DNA from: CAWFZT01 sp963820415
GTDB taxonomy: Bacteria; Chloroflexota; Anaerolineae; Anaerolineales; Anaerolineaceae
Length of the DNA: 64,000 nucleotides
Direction of reading: 5' to 3'
Assembly (NCBI GenBank): GCA_963820415.1
Contig: CAWFZT010000004.1
Span: 1-64,000, forward strand
Notes under the pieces: model-generated
Told to the model about the DNA's origin: nothing
What the model saw: the letters and a program-made list of their open reading frames with translations, nothing else
The model's database searches: none
Translations under genes and position numbers: made by a program
Part shown: piece by piece, positions 1 through 9,500 of the stretch
Layout of the letters: the number at the start of each line of letters is the position of its first letter
Numbering within the stretch: position 1 is the stretch's first letter

Positions 1-267
1 CGCACACATCTTACAACCAATGCATAGGCTCTCATTAATATAGACCGAATGATCTTTACAGGTGATGGCATTCACCGGGCAGACAACGGAACAAGGGGCA
101 TCTTCGCAATGGCGGCATTGGATGGGCATTGTGGCAGCCTGCGTGATGGTGACGAACAAGCGCGGGTAAGCCTGCAATCCCACCTTCTGGTGGCTTTCTA
201 CACAGGCTGCCTGGCAGGCAAAGCACCCAATGCAGCGCCTGGGATCGGCAATCACAAACCGGTTCAT
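1..267 (-). CDS. 4Fe-4S ferredoxin-type electron transfer protein, HycB/HydN-like (3' end beyond window)
   Basis: Small iron-sulfur electron carrier of the HycB/HydN/PsrB kind, which passes electrons to or from a molybdopterin oxidoreductase or hydrogenase partner (family knowledge). The 89 visible residues begin MNRFVIADPRRCIGC and show a CxxCxxCxxxC cluster motif at C12, C15, C18 and C22. A second Cys group lies in QCRHCEDAPCSVVCP and a third begins in CIGCKMC at the window edge. The ATG at 267 places the first cluster at the usual distance from the N-terminus. The gene continues left of base 1, so its length and partner are unknown. The broken molybdopterin oxidoreductase near 60 kb is too far away to be assumed a partner. 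Confidence 0.85.
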   Translation of the reverse strand, partial: MNRFVIADPRRCIGCFACQAACVESHQKVGLQAYPRLFVTITQAATMPIQCRHCEDAPCSVVCPVNAITCKDHSVYINESLCIGCKMCA

Positions 268-410
268 GGCGCCACCAAACGAATTCGATTTGTCCTCATC
301 CTGGCACCTATTTTTTGTATGAATGGAATTCTGGCTTATTCCACTTTAGATCAAATACGGAGGTCTGTCATCCGCCAGGCGTGGATTGTCATAAATCATT
401 CTAATGATGC

Positions 411-440
411 AAAACGACCACCTTTATCGGTGGCCGTTTC
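411..440 (-). terminator. Rho-independent terminator after the two-component operon
   Basis: On the minus strand the arms AAACGGCCACC and GGTGGTCGTTT pair over 11 bp, with one G-U wobble, around a 6-nt loop and run into TTTT. It lies about 45 bp past the response regulator stop at 483 and reads in the same direction. Confidence 0.7.
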
Positions 441-482
441 CACGTTTGTTGTGCAAGAGACACAATTTTTGTTGAAAGGCGA

Positions 483-1163
483 TTATATGGAGTTATCCCC
501 ATCCTCAGGTCGTTTATCTAGAGAAGCCAGCCCATTTCGCAAAGCGAACAACGTTGCCTGGACTCGATTTGCCAGGTGGAGCTTGCCCAGGATATTACTC
601 ACATGCGAGCGTACCGTGGCATCACTTAACTTTAAACGGGCTGCAATTTCATGGTTTTCCAACCCCTTTGCCAGCAGTTGCAGGACCTCAACTTCACGTT
701 CTGTCAATGGATCAGGCGTCATGCGTTGTGTGGCAGGCCGTTTCAGCTCTTGGAGCACTTTTCTGGCGATCACCGGCGAGAGGGATAATTCCCCCAGGTA
801 GACTTGATGAATCGCCTGCACCAGATAAACCGGATCGGTATCCTTGAGCAGGTAACCCTGAGCTCCAGCCTTGATCGAGGGAAATACCTTATCGTCCGCG
901 ACGAAGCTGGTCAGGACAAGGATATGAACTTCCGGGTATTTGTCAGAGATCTGTCGTGTGGCTTCAATTCCGTCCATATCCGGCATGACGAGGTCCATCA
1001 AAACAACGTCAGGACGCTGCTTTTCTACCTGAAGAATTGCCTCCATCCCAGTAGATGCCTCCCCAACGACTTCTATATCTTTCTCCCCCGCCAGCAGAAC
1101 ACAAATCCCTTTCCTGACCACCGGGTGGTCATCAACAATCAGAACGCGGATAGTGTCCGGCAT
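483..1163 (-). CDS. NarL/FixJ-family response regulator (REC + LuxR HTH)
   Basis: Transcription factor activated by phosphotransfer from the adjacent sensor kinase. The 226 residues hold an N-terminal receiver domain with the acidic pair D11/D12, phospho-acceptor D57 in VVLMDLVMPDMDG, T85 and K107. A C-terminal LuxR-type helix-turn-helix follows from about residue 150 (LTEREVEVLQLLAKG, then TVRSHVSNILGKL). Its ATG lies one base past the kinase stop, so the two are translated as a pair. The DNA targets are not visible; the neighbouring ferredoxin gene is one possibility but is inference only. Confidence 0.93.
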   Translation of the reverse strand: MPDTIRVLIVDDHPVVRKGICVLLAGEKDIEVVGEASTGMEAILQVEKQRPDVVLMDLVMPDMDGIEATRQISDKYPEVHILVLTSFVADDKVFPSIKAGAQGYLLKDTDPVYLVQAIHQVYLGELSLSPVIARKVLQELKRPATQRMTPDPLTEREVEVLQLLAKGLENHEIAARLKLSDATVRSHVSNILGKLHLANRVQATLFALRNGLASLDKRPEDGDNSI

Positions 1164-1164
1164 A

Positions 1165-3102
1165 TTAGACCTCTATGCTTGATAATACTTCTGAATGCGT
1201 TTTAATATTGTCCCAGGTACGGACCTCAACCTTAACTTTTGTCCCAGAATTTGGTGCGCTTACGATTTCCAGATTCCCACCAATTTGCTTCACCCGCCGT
1301 TCCATATTCTGCAAGCCCAAACCGCCAGAGGATTTTGCCGCGGCCAGATCGAAGCCCATGCCGTTGTCACAAATTTCCATATAGACTGTTTCATCCTCCA
1401 GCCGGATGTGAATGCTTACTTGCTTGGCTTTGGCATATTTAACCAGGTTGTTCAATGCTTCCAACGCCACCCGGTAAAGTTCTTTTTCCAGAGGATCGGG
1501 TAATCTGTCAATACCTTCCGCTTTCAGCTCTGTCTGCAATCCGGTGCGCACCCTCACCGAATCCAGGCAAATCTGCAGGGCAGCCACCAACCCCATATCT
1601 TCCAGCATTAGAGGGTGCAGTTCATAAATCAAAAGTCGCATCTCCTGCAGCGCTTGTAAAGCATTTTCTTTGATTTCACCCAATATCTGTCCCGTGAATT
1701 CGAGATCGCTCTCTCTCACAGATTTGCCTGCCGCAGTAGAGTAAAGGCAAATCCCGTAGAGCAACTGTGTGACGGAATCGTGAAGCTCGCCTGCGATCCT
1801 TTGCCGCTCTTCCAAGGTTGCCAGGTTGTGAGCCTGTTCATAAAGCCGGGCATTCTCCATGGCAATGGCTACCTGGTTGGCTATGGCCAGACCCAGGCGG
1901 GTATGCATCTGGTTGTAGAAATTGGGTTTTTCGTGTGTAAGGCTCAAGAGACCAATCACCTTGTCTTTAATCACGAGGGGTATGCCAATCCATGAATGCG
2001 CATGGTTGAAGGAAACTCTTACCGAGCCCTCGCTCGTTTCCATCAAAGCGCGAGCGAGCGGCGTATCCCCTTTGACATCCTCCAGGACAAGGACACTGCG
2101 GTGTTGGATAACCTCCTGGCATGCCCCTGCATTGGAAAGTTTCAAATGGAGTGGGAAAGTCCATTCGGTAAAACCAGGCGATTGATAGGTCAATGCCTCT
2201 AAATGCTCGTCATTCAGGGTGAAAATGGCTGCTCCACTATATGGAATGACGGGTTTGATTTGTTCCAGGATTACACGTAATAAAGGCTCTAGCTCTAGCA
2301 TAGAGGTAATATTTTTCGAAACCTCCAACACTGTAGACAATTCACGCGTGCGCTCTTGAACAGCCTGTTCCAGCATTTGATATGCCTGGACCTGTTCAGT
2401 GATATCGGTGGTAACCACGAAATACCTGGCTATACCCCCTGTACGGTTAAACGAATAACGATCATGGATACAGCGCCGGGTGCCATCCTTACGTACAATC
2501 CAATATTCGAGCTCATCTGGGAAATCGCCCATCAGAAAAGCGTTCTCGCTCAAGCGGATCAAGCGCCCCTTTCCCTCTGGAACGATAAATTCCAGCCTGT
2601 TGGATATGGTTCTTTGCTCCTCTGGCGAACGCCCAAAGATATTACAGGCGCTCTGGTTGATATAGACTACCTTGCCGTCTTCGATGATCGTCAGCCCTTC
2701 CTGGATGTTATCGGCCATATTCCGGAAACGCTCCTCGTTGGCAAGGGCAGTTTCCTGCGCCAGCTTGTGCTGGGCAATCTCACGATCTAGCTCCATATTC
2801 AACTTGGCAAGTTCTAAGTTTTTTTCATTCAAAAGTTCTTTATATTCGTGGTCGCGTTGGGACAACTCCACTTCCAGGCGTTTACGGCTGGCTATCTCTT
2901 GTGTGATCTGTTTTTTCACCCGGGTGTAATCGTGAATCTCTACCAGGATAAGCAAGACGGCAATCACCAGGATGAAAAGGATAAAAATACCTTGGGATTT
3001 CCAGATTGGTATATCAGGAAGCCAGAATTGTTTGCCCCACTCAAAGGCCAACAATCCAATGATGGTTACTGCACACAATGAACGTACAATAACAGAGCGC
3101 AT
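1165..3102 (-). CDS. Sensor histidine kinase (2 TM, PAS, GAF, HisKA_3, HATPase)
   Basis: Membrane-anchored kinase of the NarX/DesK-like HisKA_3 class, 645 residues. Two hydrophobic segments lie near residues 7-22 and 37-56, then a charged coiled coil to about 120, a PAS domain around 122-240 and a GAF domain around 255-425. The dimerisation/phosphorylation motif is ERQRIAGELHDSVTQ with phospho-acceptor H441. The ATP-binding domain has DNGMGFD (579-585) and GGLGLQNM (593-600). There is almost no extracytoplasmic loop, so the signal is probably sensed by PAS/GAF inside the cell. It forms an operon with the downstream response regulator. Confidence 0.93.
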   Translation of the reverse strand: MRSVIVRSLCAVTIIGLLAFEWGKQFWLPDIPIWKSQGIFILFILVIAVLLILVEIHDYTRVKKQITQEIASRKRLEVELSQRDHEYKELLNEKNLELAKLNMELDREIAQHKLAQETALANEERFRNMADNIQEGLTIIEDGKVVYINQSACNIFGRSPEEQRTISNRLEFIVPEGKGRLIRLSENAFLMGDFPDELEYWIVRKDGTRRCIHDRYSFNRTGGIARYFVVTTDITEQVQAYQMLEQAVQERTRELSTVLEVSKNITSMLELEPLLRVILEQIKPVIPYSGAAIFTLNDEHLEALTYQSPGFTEWTFPLHLKLSNAGACQEVIQHRSVLVLEDVKGDTPLARALMETSEGSVRVSFNHAHSWIGIPLVIKDKVIGLLSLTHEKPNFYNQMHTRLGLAIANQVAIAMENARLYEQAHNLATLEERQRIAGELHDSVTQLLYGICLYSTAAGKSVRESDLEFTGQILGEIKENALQALQEMRLLIYELHPLMLEDMGLVAALQICLDSVRVRTGLQTELKAEGIDRLPDPLEKELYRVALEALNNLVKYAKAKQVSIHIRLEDETVYMEICDNGMGFDLAAAKSSGGLGLQNMERRVKQIGGNLEIVSAPNSGTKVKVEVRTWDNIKTHSEVLSSIEV

Positions 3103-3229
3103 CGATAGATAACCTTTACAACAGCAATTGAAGATTATCCCAATGTCTCCACGTTACTCTGCCAAAAACGCAGCTATATTGTAAAAACAAGCAGAGGACG
3201 ATGAAAATTTAGAAATATATCGTAAAAAC

Positions 3230-3238
3230 AGTATAGCA
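3230..3238 (-). promoter_or_regulatory. Candidate extended -10 promoter for the kinase operon
   Basis: The minus strand reads TGCTATACT, an extended -10 element about 130 nt upstream of the kinase ATG. No good -35 hexamer is seen. Prediction by pattern only. Confidence 0.35.
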
Positions 3239-3278
3239 CGAATAACTTTCAGGCGGTACGTCAATGGTTGTGAAAATT

Positions 3279-3455
3279 CTAAGGTTCGGCAACCTTGGCA
3301 GGAATGGTAATTCTTCTCAGTTTCAAACTGCGGATCACCGCATAAAACATTAATAAACAACTACTTTCATTACGGAAGGCAGCGGCCATCTTGTGATTAA
3401 GTTTTATAAATTCTCCGAACAAGCGCTCGATGATGTTGGTGGTACGGATTCCAAC
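3279..3455 (-). pseudogene. C-terminal remnant of an IS256/Mutator-type transposase
   Basis: About 58 codons encode GIRTTNIIERLFGEFIK followed by a segment with FRNESSCLLMFYAVIRSL. This matches the conserved C-terminal TTNxIER...F.NE.S...L..AV pattern of IS256-like (Mutator) transposases. The catalytic part is absent and upstream codons in this frame do not resemble a transposase. No terminal inverted repeats were found. It is a dead fragment just outside the tRNA-derived repeats that mark the island at 4-10.9 kb. Confidence 0.6.
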
Positions 3456-3977
3456 ACCGTAATCATGGTGTGTCGAATGGCTAGGCGCATCCTCTCCTAG
3501 AGCAATTATTGGATTGCGGCTTGACGCTCGGCGTCGGAAAGCGTATGATTTTGTTTGGGAGTCATGGTTTTCCTCACATGGTCTGATCACCTGCAAGGAA
3601 ACCAGGACTCCCTTCAATTTACACAATTTGCGTTATACCACCATTATGGGATTCAATTCGCCAAATGACGATTGCCGACTAAACATTCCATACCCTTATG
3701 ATATAGCTTTATTAGCTAAACCTCGAGAAGATTTGAAAAATAAAATCGAAAAAATATATTCTTCAATATAATCTGAGGTATTTCCCTTCAAAAGTGAACA
3801 TGGGGGTATTTTTACAACTCAATAGCTGACCCTGGATGCAGAAAATGCGGTGACCTAATATATTCAGCAGTATCGCTCATTCTCATTCATGATGTGCCGC
3901 TAATCCTGCTTTCAAGTAGGTTTGAGAATGTATTCAGTCCTCTTGTGGGGAAAAGCTGTGCTTAATTTAAGCGTGTG
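3456..3977. other. Intergenic, no supported gene
   Basis: Open frames here, such as a plus-strand 85-codon frame at 3514-3771, have no recognisable domain, no convincing ribosome site and ordinary AT-rich composition. The right end, from about 3937, shows the same TGTGGGGAA...TGATTTAAGCG-like spacer that separates the tRNA fragments downstream, so the repeat array may start slightly upstream of its first recognisable tRNA piece. Confidence 0.5.
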
Positions 3978-4199
3978 TGGGGGAACAGGATTCGAACCTG
4001 CGACCACATCTGTATACTCAGTCCCCCCTGTGGGGAAGGGATGCGCCTGATTTAAGGGCGTGCGTGGGCTGAACTGGACTAGGACCTGCGACCTTATCTG
4101 AGTACTCAGTCCCCCCTGTGGGGAAGAGATGCGCTTGATTTATGGGCGTGTGTGGGCGGAACAGGACTTGGACCTGCGACCTCATCTGTGTAAGAGATG
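3978..4199 (-). repeat. Three tandem partial copies of tRNA-Val 3' half, about 87-88 bp period (distal att-like site)
   Basis: Copies start at 3978, 4065 and 4153. Each carries, on the minus strand, the T-arm and 3' acceptor half of the tRNA-Val at 10841-10914; the 4153 copy reaches back through the anticodon (TGTGTAAGAGATG on the plus strand). Between copies sits a conserved spacer containing CCCCCCTGTGGGGAAG and ATGCGC. The 4153 copy is closest to the intact tRNA; the 3978 and 4065 copies have diverged. An equivalent unit lies beside the intact tRNA at 10754. These look like direct repeats left by site-specific integration into the tRNA gene, later amplified. Confidence 0.75.
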
Positions 4200-4303
4200 T
4201 CAGGCATTTATCTTTGGTGTCCATCCACTATTAACGCAGAATCAATTCAGGAAGATCCCCAGGCCGGCAGCGGTTTTACCAGCAACTACAAAGGAAGAGC
4301 CTT

Positions 4304-4966
4304 ATGGCATACAAAAAAAGAACTCTAAGCGTAATTGGAGTGTTGTTGAGTCTGTTGTTGATGGCCGCTTGAAGTCCTACAGTTCCAACCAGCACGCCAA
4401 CCCTCGACCTGAATCCCTTCCGCACGGAGGTCGCTACCACAGTGCTGGCACAGGTTACCCGGGACCTTGCCTTGATGCCTTCTGTTACCCCTCAACCGAG
4501 CCTCACAGTCACGAACCTGCCTACCTCCGCGCCAAGCCTTACAGCCAGCCCACCGCCCAGCGAAACGGTAACTCTGTCCAGTGGGACGCCAAAAGCGGGA
4601 ACTGTAAACCAGGCCCAATGGGTCGCCCAATCAATTGCAGATGATACCATCTTTGCACCGGGCGAGGTCTTTACCACGACCTGGACCCTGAAAAATACAG
4701 GCACCTCCACCTGGACGACTGGATACCTGCTTCACTATTTCAGTGGTGATGCCTTCGGGGCACCTAAGGAGATCCCTATGAGTAAAGCAGTACTGCCTGG
4801 AGGGGAGATCGACATCAGTATCCAAATGAAGGCGCCTGCCAAACCAGGAAGTTATCGAACTGATTGGGTGATGTCAACCGAAAACCGCGCCGACTTTAAA
4901 GAGCCGGTATACCTCAAGATTAAAGTCGTTGCACCGGTCACGCCTACTCCAACTCCTAAACTATGA
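4304..4966 (+). pseudogene. NBR1-Ig-like domain lipoprotein with in-frame TGA at the lipobox cysteine codon
   Basis: The reading frame starts at ATG 4304 behind AAGGAAG and encodes a classic lipoprotein signal, MAYKKRTLSVIGVLLSLLLM then AA. The next codon, at 4370-4372, is TGA exactly where the lipobox Cys (TGC/TGT) should be. The same frame then stays open with SPTVPTSTPTLDLN, a Pro/Ser/Thr-rich linker and an NBR1-type immunoglobulin domain (APGEVFTTTWTLKNTGTSTW, then SGDAFGAP and APAKPGSYRTDW), ending PTPTPKL at 4966. An internal ATG at 4442 gives a 174-residue open frame without signal peptide. The product was probably an outer-surface binding lipoprotein. One base change or a sequencing error would explain the stop; recoding cannot be excluded. 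Confidence 0.7.
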
Positions 4967-5209
4967 ATCAGTTAGTTTGAGGTTCGAGACCCAACCGATG
5001 CACCAGAACTGACGAGCAATATCTTTATGATATTCCTCGTCTCCTTCCCAATTGGCGGTGGTCGGAGAAAGATACATCACCTTTCTGTTTCAGACTATCC
5101 GAATTGTTCTTCCTGCGTGGCCTCCTGGGTAGTTTCAGGTCCTGGCCTGCCCCCCAATAGTTTTATCAACCGTTATAGTCATATGTCGCCGGGGTCGGCT
5201 TGGCGAGCT
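4967..5209. other. Intergenic between convergent genes
   Basis: No gene or clear terminator recognised. If the repeat protein really ends at its restored stop near 5398, this gap extends to about 5397 and contains the out-of-frame tail of the current reading frame. Confidence 0.5.
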
Positions 5210-6262
5210 TCAAGTGCGTGGTAGAAAGACTAGGAAGTTGAGTTTAGGCGGAAGGGGCGAAACGGTTCTCCAGGCGCCATTTTTAGCGCCATGATGCCGT
5301 TTCGCCTTTTTTCCGCTCCATATTCCAGCTAAAAGGGGATTTGTAAACCTCCTCTTTCCCTGGTTGTGCTTACGGATGTTGCCACAGGAGCAGCTACCTA
5401 AGGCGTACTCGGCGCAATTACTTTTAACGCCCTGCGGACCAGTCTCGAGAAAGTAACCAAGACCGATGTACTGTCGCCCGACTTCAAGCTCAGAGACAGA
5501 CAGACTACTCGGCGCAATTACTTTAACGCCTTGCGGACCAGTCTCGAGAAAGTAACCAAGACCGATGTACTGTCGCCCGACTTCAGGCTCAGAGACAGAC
5601 AGACTACTCGGCGTAATTACTTTAACGCCCTGCGGACCAGTCTCGAGAAAGTAACCAAGACCGATGTACTGTCGCCCGACTTCAGGCTCAGAGACAGACA
5701 GACTACTCGGCGTAATTACTTTAACGCCCTGCGGACCAGTCTCGAGAAAGTAACCAAGACCGATGTACTGTCGCCCGACTTCAGGCTCAGAGACAGACAG
5801 ACTACTCGGCGCAATTACTTTAACGCCCTGCGGACCGGTCTCGAGAAAGTAACCAAGACCGATGTACTGCCGCCCGACTTCAGGCGCAGAGACAGACAGA
5901 CCACTCGGCGCAATTACTTTAACGCCCTGCGGACCAGTCTCGAGAAAGTAACCAAGACCGATGTACTGTTGCCCAACCTCAGGTGCAAAGACGGAAAGAC
6001 CACTCGGGGCTATTACTTTATCGCCCTGCGGACCGGTCTCGATTACGTAACCAAGGCCGATATAGAGCCTCTGGACCGAAGAAGCGATGGGGTGGGCTAG
6101 CGGTTGGACTCCCGCTGGTTTTGCCATCACATCTATGGAAGGACCTGCCGGAAATGGATGAAAGGCAAAGTAAACGCCAGCGACGAGTGCGACTAGCAAG
6201 AATGCCAGCGCTTTTCGGTTGCTACGCTTGGTCAAAAAACTGAATTTCGATTTTGTATTCAT
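5210..6262 (-). CDS. Repetitive secreted or anchored protein with seven 33-residue repeats, frameshifted in the last repeat
   Basis: Function unknown. The N-terminus has a positively charged stretch and one hydrophobic segment (ALAFLLVALVAGVYFAF), so it is exported or membrane anchored. From about residue 67 come seven near-identical 33-residue units of the form YIGLGYFLETGPQGVKVIAP plus a variable SLSVSEPEVGRQ part. In the seventh unit an extra A in the AAAA run near 5422-5425 shifts the frame. Removing it gives ...VKVIAPSTP and a TAG at 5398-5400, so the last ~70 residues as sequenced are probably not real. The second ATG (6262) is preferred over 6265 because AGGAGG at 6269-6274 is then 6 nt away instead of 3. 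Confidence 0.6.
   Translation of the reverse strand: MNTKSKFSFLTKRSNRKALAFLLVALVAGVYFAFHPFPAGPSIDVMAKPAGVQPLAHPIASSVQRLYIGLGYVIETGPQGDKVIAPSGLSVFAPEVGQQYIGLGYFLETGPQGVKVIAPSGLSVSAPEVGRQYIGLGYFLETGPQGVKVIAPSSLSVSEPEVGRQYIGLGYFLETGPQGVKVITPSSLSVSEPEVGRQYIGLGYFLETGPQGVKVITPSSLSVSEPEVGRQYIGLGYFLETGPQGVKVIAPSSLSVSELEVGRQYIGLGYFLETGPQGVKSNCAEYALGSCSCGNIRKHNQGKRRFTNPLLAGIWSGKKAKRHHGAKNGAWRTVSPLPPKLNFLVFLPRT
5401..6064 (-). repeat. Seven tandem 99-bp coding repeats
   Basis: Units of 99 bp (33 codons) follow each other without spacer and stay in frame. Identity between the central copies is nearly complete at DNA level, pointing to recent unequal crossing-over or replication slippage. The outer copies (first and second) differ most, which is typical of concerted evolution inside an array. 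Confidence 0.9.
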
Positions 6263-6515
6263 CATGGACCTCCTGATCCTGTTGAAATGGTGTCCAATGG
6301 GTGTGATCCACTGGATGGTAGGTTTCTACTTCATGTAACCAATATACAGCCGAATATGCTATAGATCACCCTCCGAATGGGAGGGGAAAGGGGAGGGTAT
6401 TCGATATGATTAGTCTTATTTATCCACTTTCATGCAATAAAGTATAAGCAGACCCAATCGCCGCTGGACTATGGAAACGCCGACATTGTGCTGTAATGTT
6501 AGAATAAAAAAAGGA
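6263..6515. other. Intergenic between divergent genes
   Basis: Holds the ribosome site of the repeat protein and, at 6369-6385, a short hairpin CCCTCC-GAATG-GGAGGG that could be an operator. No coding frame of interest. Together with 6516-6579 it forms the divergent control region. Confidence 0.4.
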
Positions 6516-6544
6516 TAGACGTAGTCAAAATTATCCGATATAAT
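6516..6544 (+). promoter_or_regulatory. Predicted sigma-70-like promoter for the LuxR-cyclase-STAND gene
   Basis: TAGACG (4 of 6 matches to TTGACA), 17 bp, then a perfect TATAAT at 6539-6544, ending 35 bp before the ATG at 6580. Confidence 0.5.
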
Positions 6545-6579
6545 CCGCTTATCAGTTCCCTTTTAAACTGGGTGGCAGC

Positions 6580-9500
6580 ATGAAACAGGTGATCTTCCCC
6601 ACATCCTCCGGATTAATCGAGCCACTGACGCGGCGCGAAAGCAAAATCCTGACTTTGTTAGCCGAACACTTATCTAACCCCGAGATTGCCGAAGCCGAGA
6701 CGTTAGCGCTCAGTTCTGTGAAGTGGTACGTCCAGCAAGTCTACGCTAAGCTGGGGGTCAATAGCCGGAAACAAGCGGTAGAACGCGCCCGCGACATCGG
6801 CCTGTTGGGCGAACCACCTGCGGCAATTACTCCTTCTTCGCCTCTACCAACCGGAACGGTCACGTTTCTCTTTACCGATATCGTGGGCAGCACATCCTTG
6901 TGGGAAAAGTATCCTGATGAGATGGTCGCTGCTATGCACATCCACCAAGCGGCTCTCCGCCAGACGATCGAATCCCATGGCGGTGTTGTCTTCAATACAG
7001 TGGTTGATGCCTTCCAGGCTGTCTTCGCCACCGCTCTCCAGGCACTCGAGGCTGCAATCACTGGACAGCAGGCCTTGGCGACTGCGGTGTGGAATGAGTT
7101 AGGGCCACTGCCGGTGTGCATGGGGCTGCTCACCGGCGAGGCCGAGTTGGACCCGGGCGGAGATGAATATGCCATCTCGCATACCATGAACCGCGTTTCT
7201 CGTATTATGTCGGCGGCGCACGGTGGACAAATCCTGCTCTCAGCCGAAACTACCGAACTGATCAACCGCCAGCTTCCAACCGGCGTAAGCCTGAGAGATG
7301 TGGGGGAACACCGTCTGAAGGGCCTGGCGCTGCCAGAGCATTTGCACCAGGTTTGCGCCCCTGGATTGGCGCAAGATTTTCCAGCGCTGGTTAGTACGAT
7401 CGTCCAAGCCCACAACCTGCCCATCCAAATGACTTCCTTCATCGGGCGTGAGCAGGAAACCAAGGCGGTGATCCGCCTGCTGGCGGAACATCGTTTGGTG
7501 ACCCTGACTGGTTCGGGCGGAACCGGCAAGACGCGTCTGTCCCTGTGGGTGGCAGCCGCATCGCTAGAAGCCTATCCCAACGGCGCCTGGCTGGTGGAGC
7601 TGGCTCCGTTAGCAGACCCCACTCTTTTGCCTTCGGCGGTTGCGTCTGCCTTAAGCCTGCCGGAAACGCCCGGCAAGGATATCCGCGACTCACTGGTGGA
7701 TCTCCTACGGTCAAAACGCTTGCTGCTGATCCTGGACAACTGTGAGCACCTGCTGGAAGCCTGCGCCAGACTGGCGGACATGCTTCTGCATGCCTGCCCG
7801 GATCTCACCATTTTGGCTTCCAGCCGGGAGTTCCTGGGGGTGGAGGGCGAGGCCCCCTTCCGCGTCCCGCCGCTTAGTTTACCGGATTCTCGCCATTTGC
7901 CGCCGTTTGAGAAGCTCTCAGGATTTGATTCAATTCGCTTGTTCGTCGAGCGTGCCCAGGTTGTTTCGCCGGGCTTTGCCTTGACGCATGAGAATGCCAC
8001 CACCGTGGCCCAGATCGTCACCCGGCTGGACGGCATCCCCCTGGCAATCGAGCTGGCGGCGGCGCGCCTGCGTCTGCTGAGCGTAGAGCAGATTGCCCTG
8101 CGCCTGAAGGATGCCTTCCGCCTACTGACCGGCGGCAGCCGAAGCGTACTGCCGCGTCACCAGACCCTGCGAGCCTTGATCGATTGGAGTTACAACCTGC
8201 TTTCGGAGCCAGAGCGCATCCTGCTGGGCAGGCTGTCGGTCTTTGCGGGCGGGTGGGACCTGGAAGCTGCCGAGCAGGTCTGCGCCCATTCTTATGAAGC
8301 CTGCCAGCCGCTTTGCACGGAAGATATCCTGGATCACCTCTCTGGGCTGGTGGACAAATCCCTTATCCTGGCTTCGCCAGGGATGGATGGAGAAGGACGG
8401 TTCCAGATGCTGGAAACGATCCGCCAATACACCCACGAAAAGCTGGTAGACGGGGGAGAAGCCGGAGCGGTGCGCACCCGCCACCTGGCGCACTACCTGT
8501 GGCTGGCGGAGACGTTGGAACCTAAAATTCGCAGCCGTGAGCAAATCCAGACACTTGATCGGCTAGAGCTTGAGTTGGATAACCTGCGCTTGGCGCTGGA
8601 ATGGTCGCTTCAAACGAATCTGGAAGCTGAGTTAAAACTGGCTGCAGCGCTGATGTGGTTCTGGCATATTCACGCACATTACACGGAGGGTATTGAGTGG
8701 CTGAACAGCGGTTTGGAAGAAACCAAACGGCCCAATGCTGGAGCGCAAATTCACAACCAATTTTCCCACATCCACGCCAAAGCGCTGGTGGCCCTTGGTT
8801 TTCACCAAACGATGCTATATGTCTTCGATGCGGATAATTACAGCGCTTTGCAAAAAGCTAAAACTCTCCTAGAAGAGAGTTTATCGATCTACCAGAATAT
8901 TGGTTTGGAATATCGACATAACCATACCTGGGCTTTGTTATGGCTTGGTAGCTGCATATCCTATGATAATCCAGCTCAAGCCAAAACGATGGCTCAGGAA
9001 ACCCTGAACCTGTTCCGCGAAACCAACGATCGACATGGCATGGCTGAAAGTCTGCAGCTATTAGGATATTGTGAGACGGATCTCAAGCGGAGGAAAATGA
9101 TCCACCAGGAGCAGTTAGAAATCGATCAAGCCAATGGCGATATTGAAGGGACCGCTACTGGGTTTTTCCAAGTTGGTATAGTTTTTTATTGTGAAGGCGA
9201 TTATGTAAACTCGCAAGATCTTTTCGATGCGAGTTTAAGAAATTACCAACGTGTGAACAACGTAATTATGATCGCTCGGAGTTGGTACATGCTGGGTGAC
9301 ATCGCCCAATGTAAAGGCGATTTTGAGCGCGCAAATCAATGCTTCCAAAAATGTCTAACCATTTCCAGAGAGTCTACCAACAGTGGATTGATCAATCTCT
9401 CTCTCTTTTCACATTTTGGATTAGCAATCGCACAGGCGCGCTTTAACCAGGCGGCGCAGGATATTGAAATCCTTTATGATGAGATGCAGAAAACGGACCA

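Noticed and set aside
3514..3771. Plus-strand 85-codon frame
   Set aside because: No domain, no ribosome site, and it overlaps decaying sequence near the transposase remnant.
4129..4644. Plus-strand 171-codon frame over the tRNA-derived repeats and lipoprotein start
   Set aside because: Off-frame relative to the lipoprotein; sequence is low-complexity translation of the repeat and linker.
5401..6064. CRISPR-like array
   Set aside because: Units are contiguous 99-bp in-frame coding repeats with no unique spacers and no cas genes.
5531..6100. Plus-strand 189-codon open frame with repeats
   Set aside because: It is the antisense of the 33-residue repeat protein; the minus strand has the signal segment, ribosome site and better codon use.
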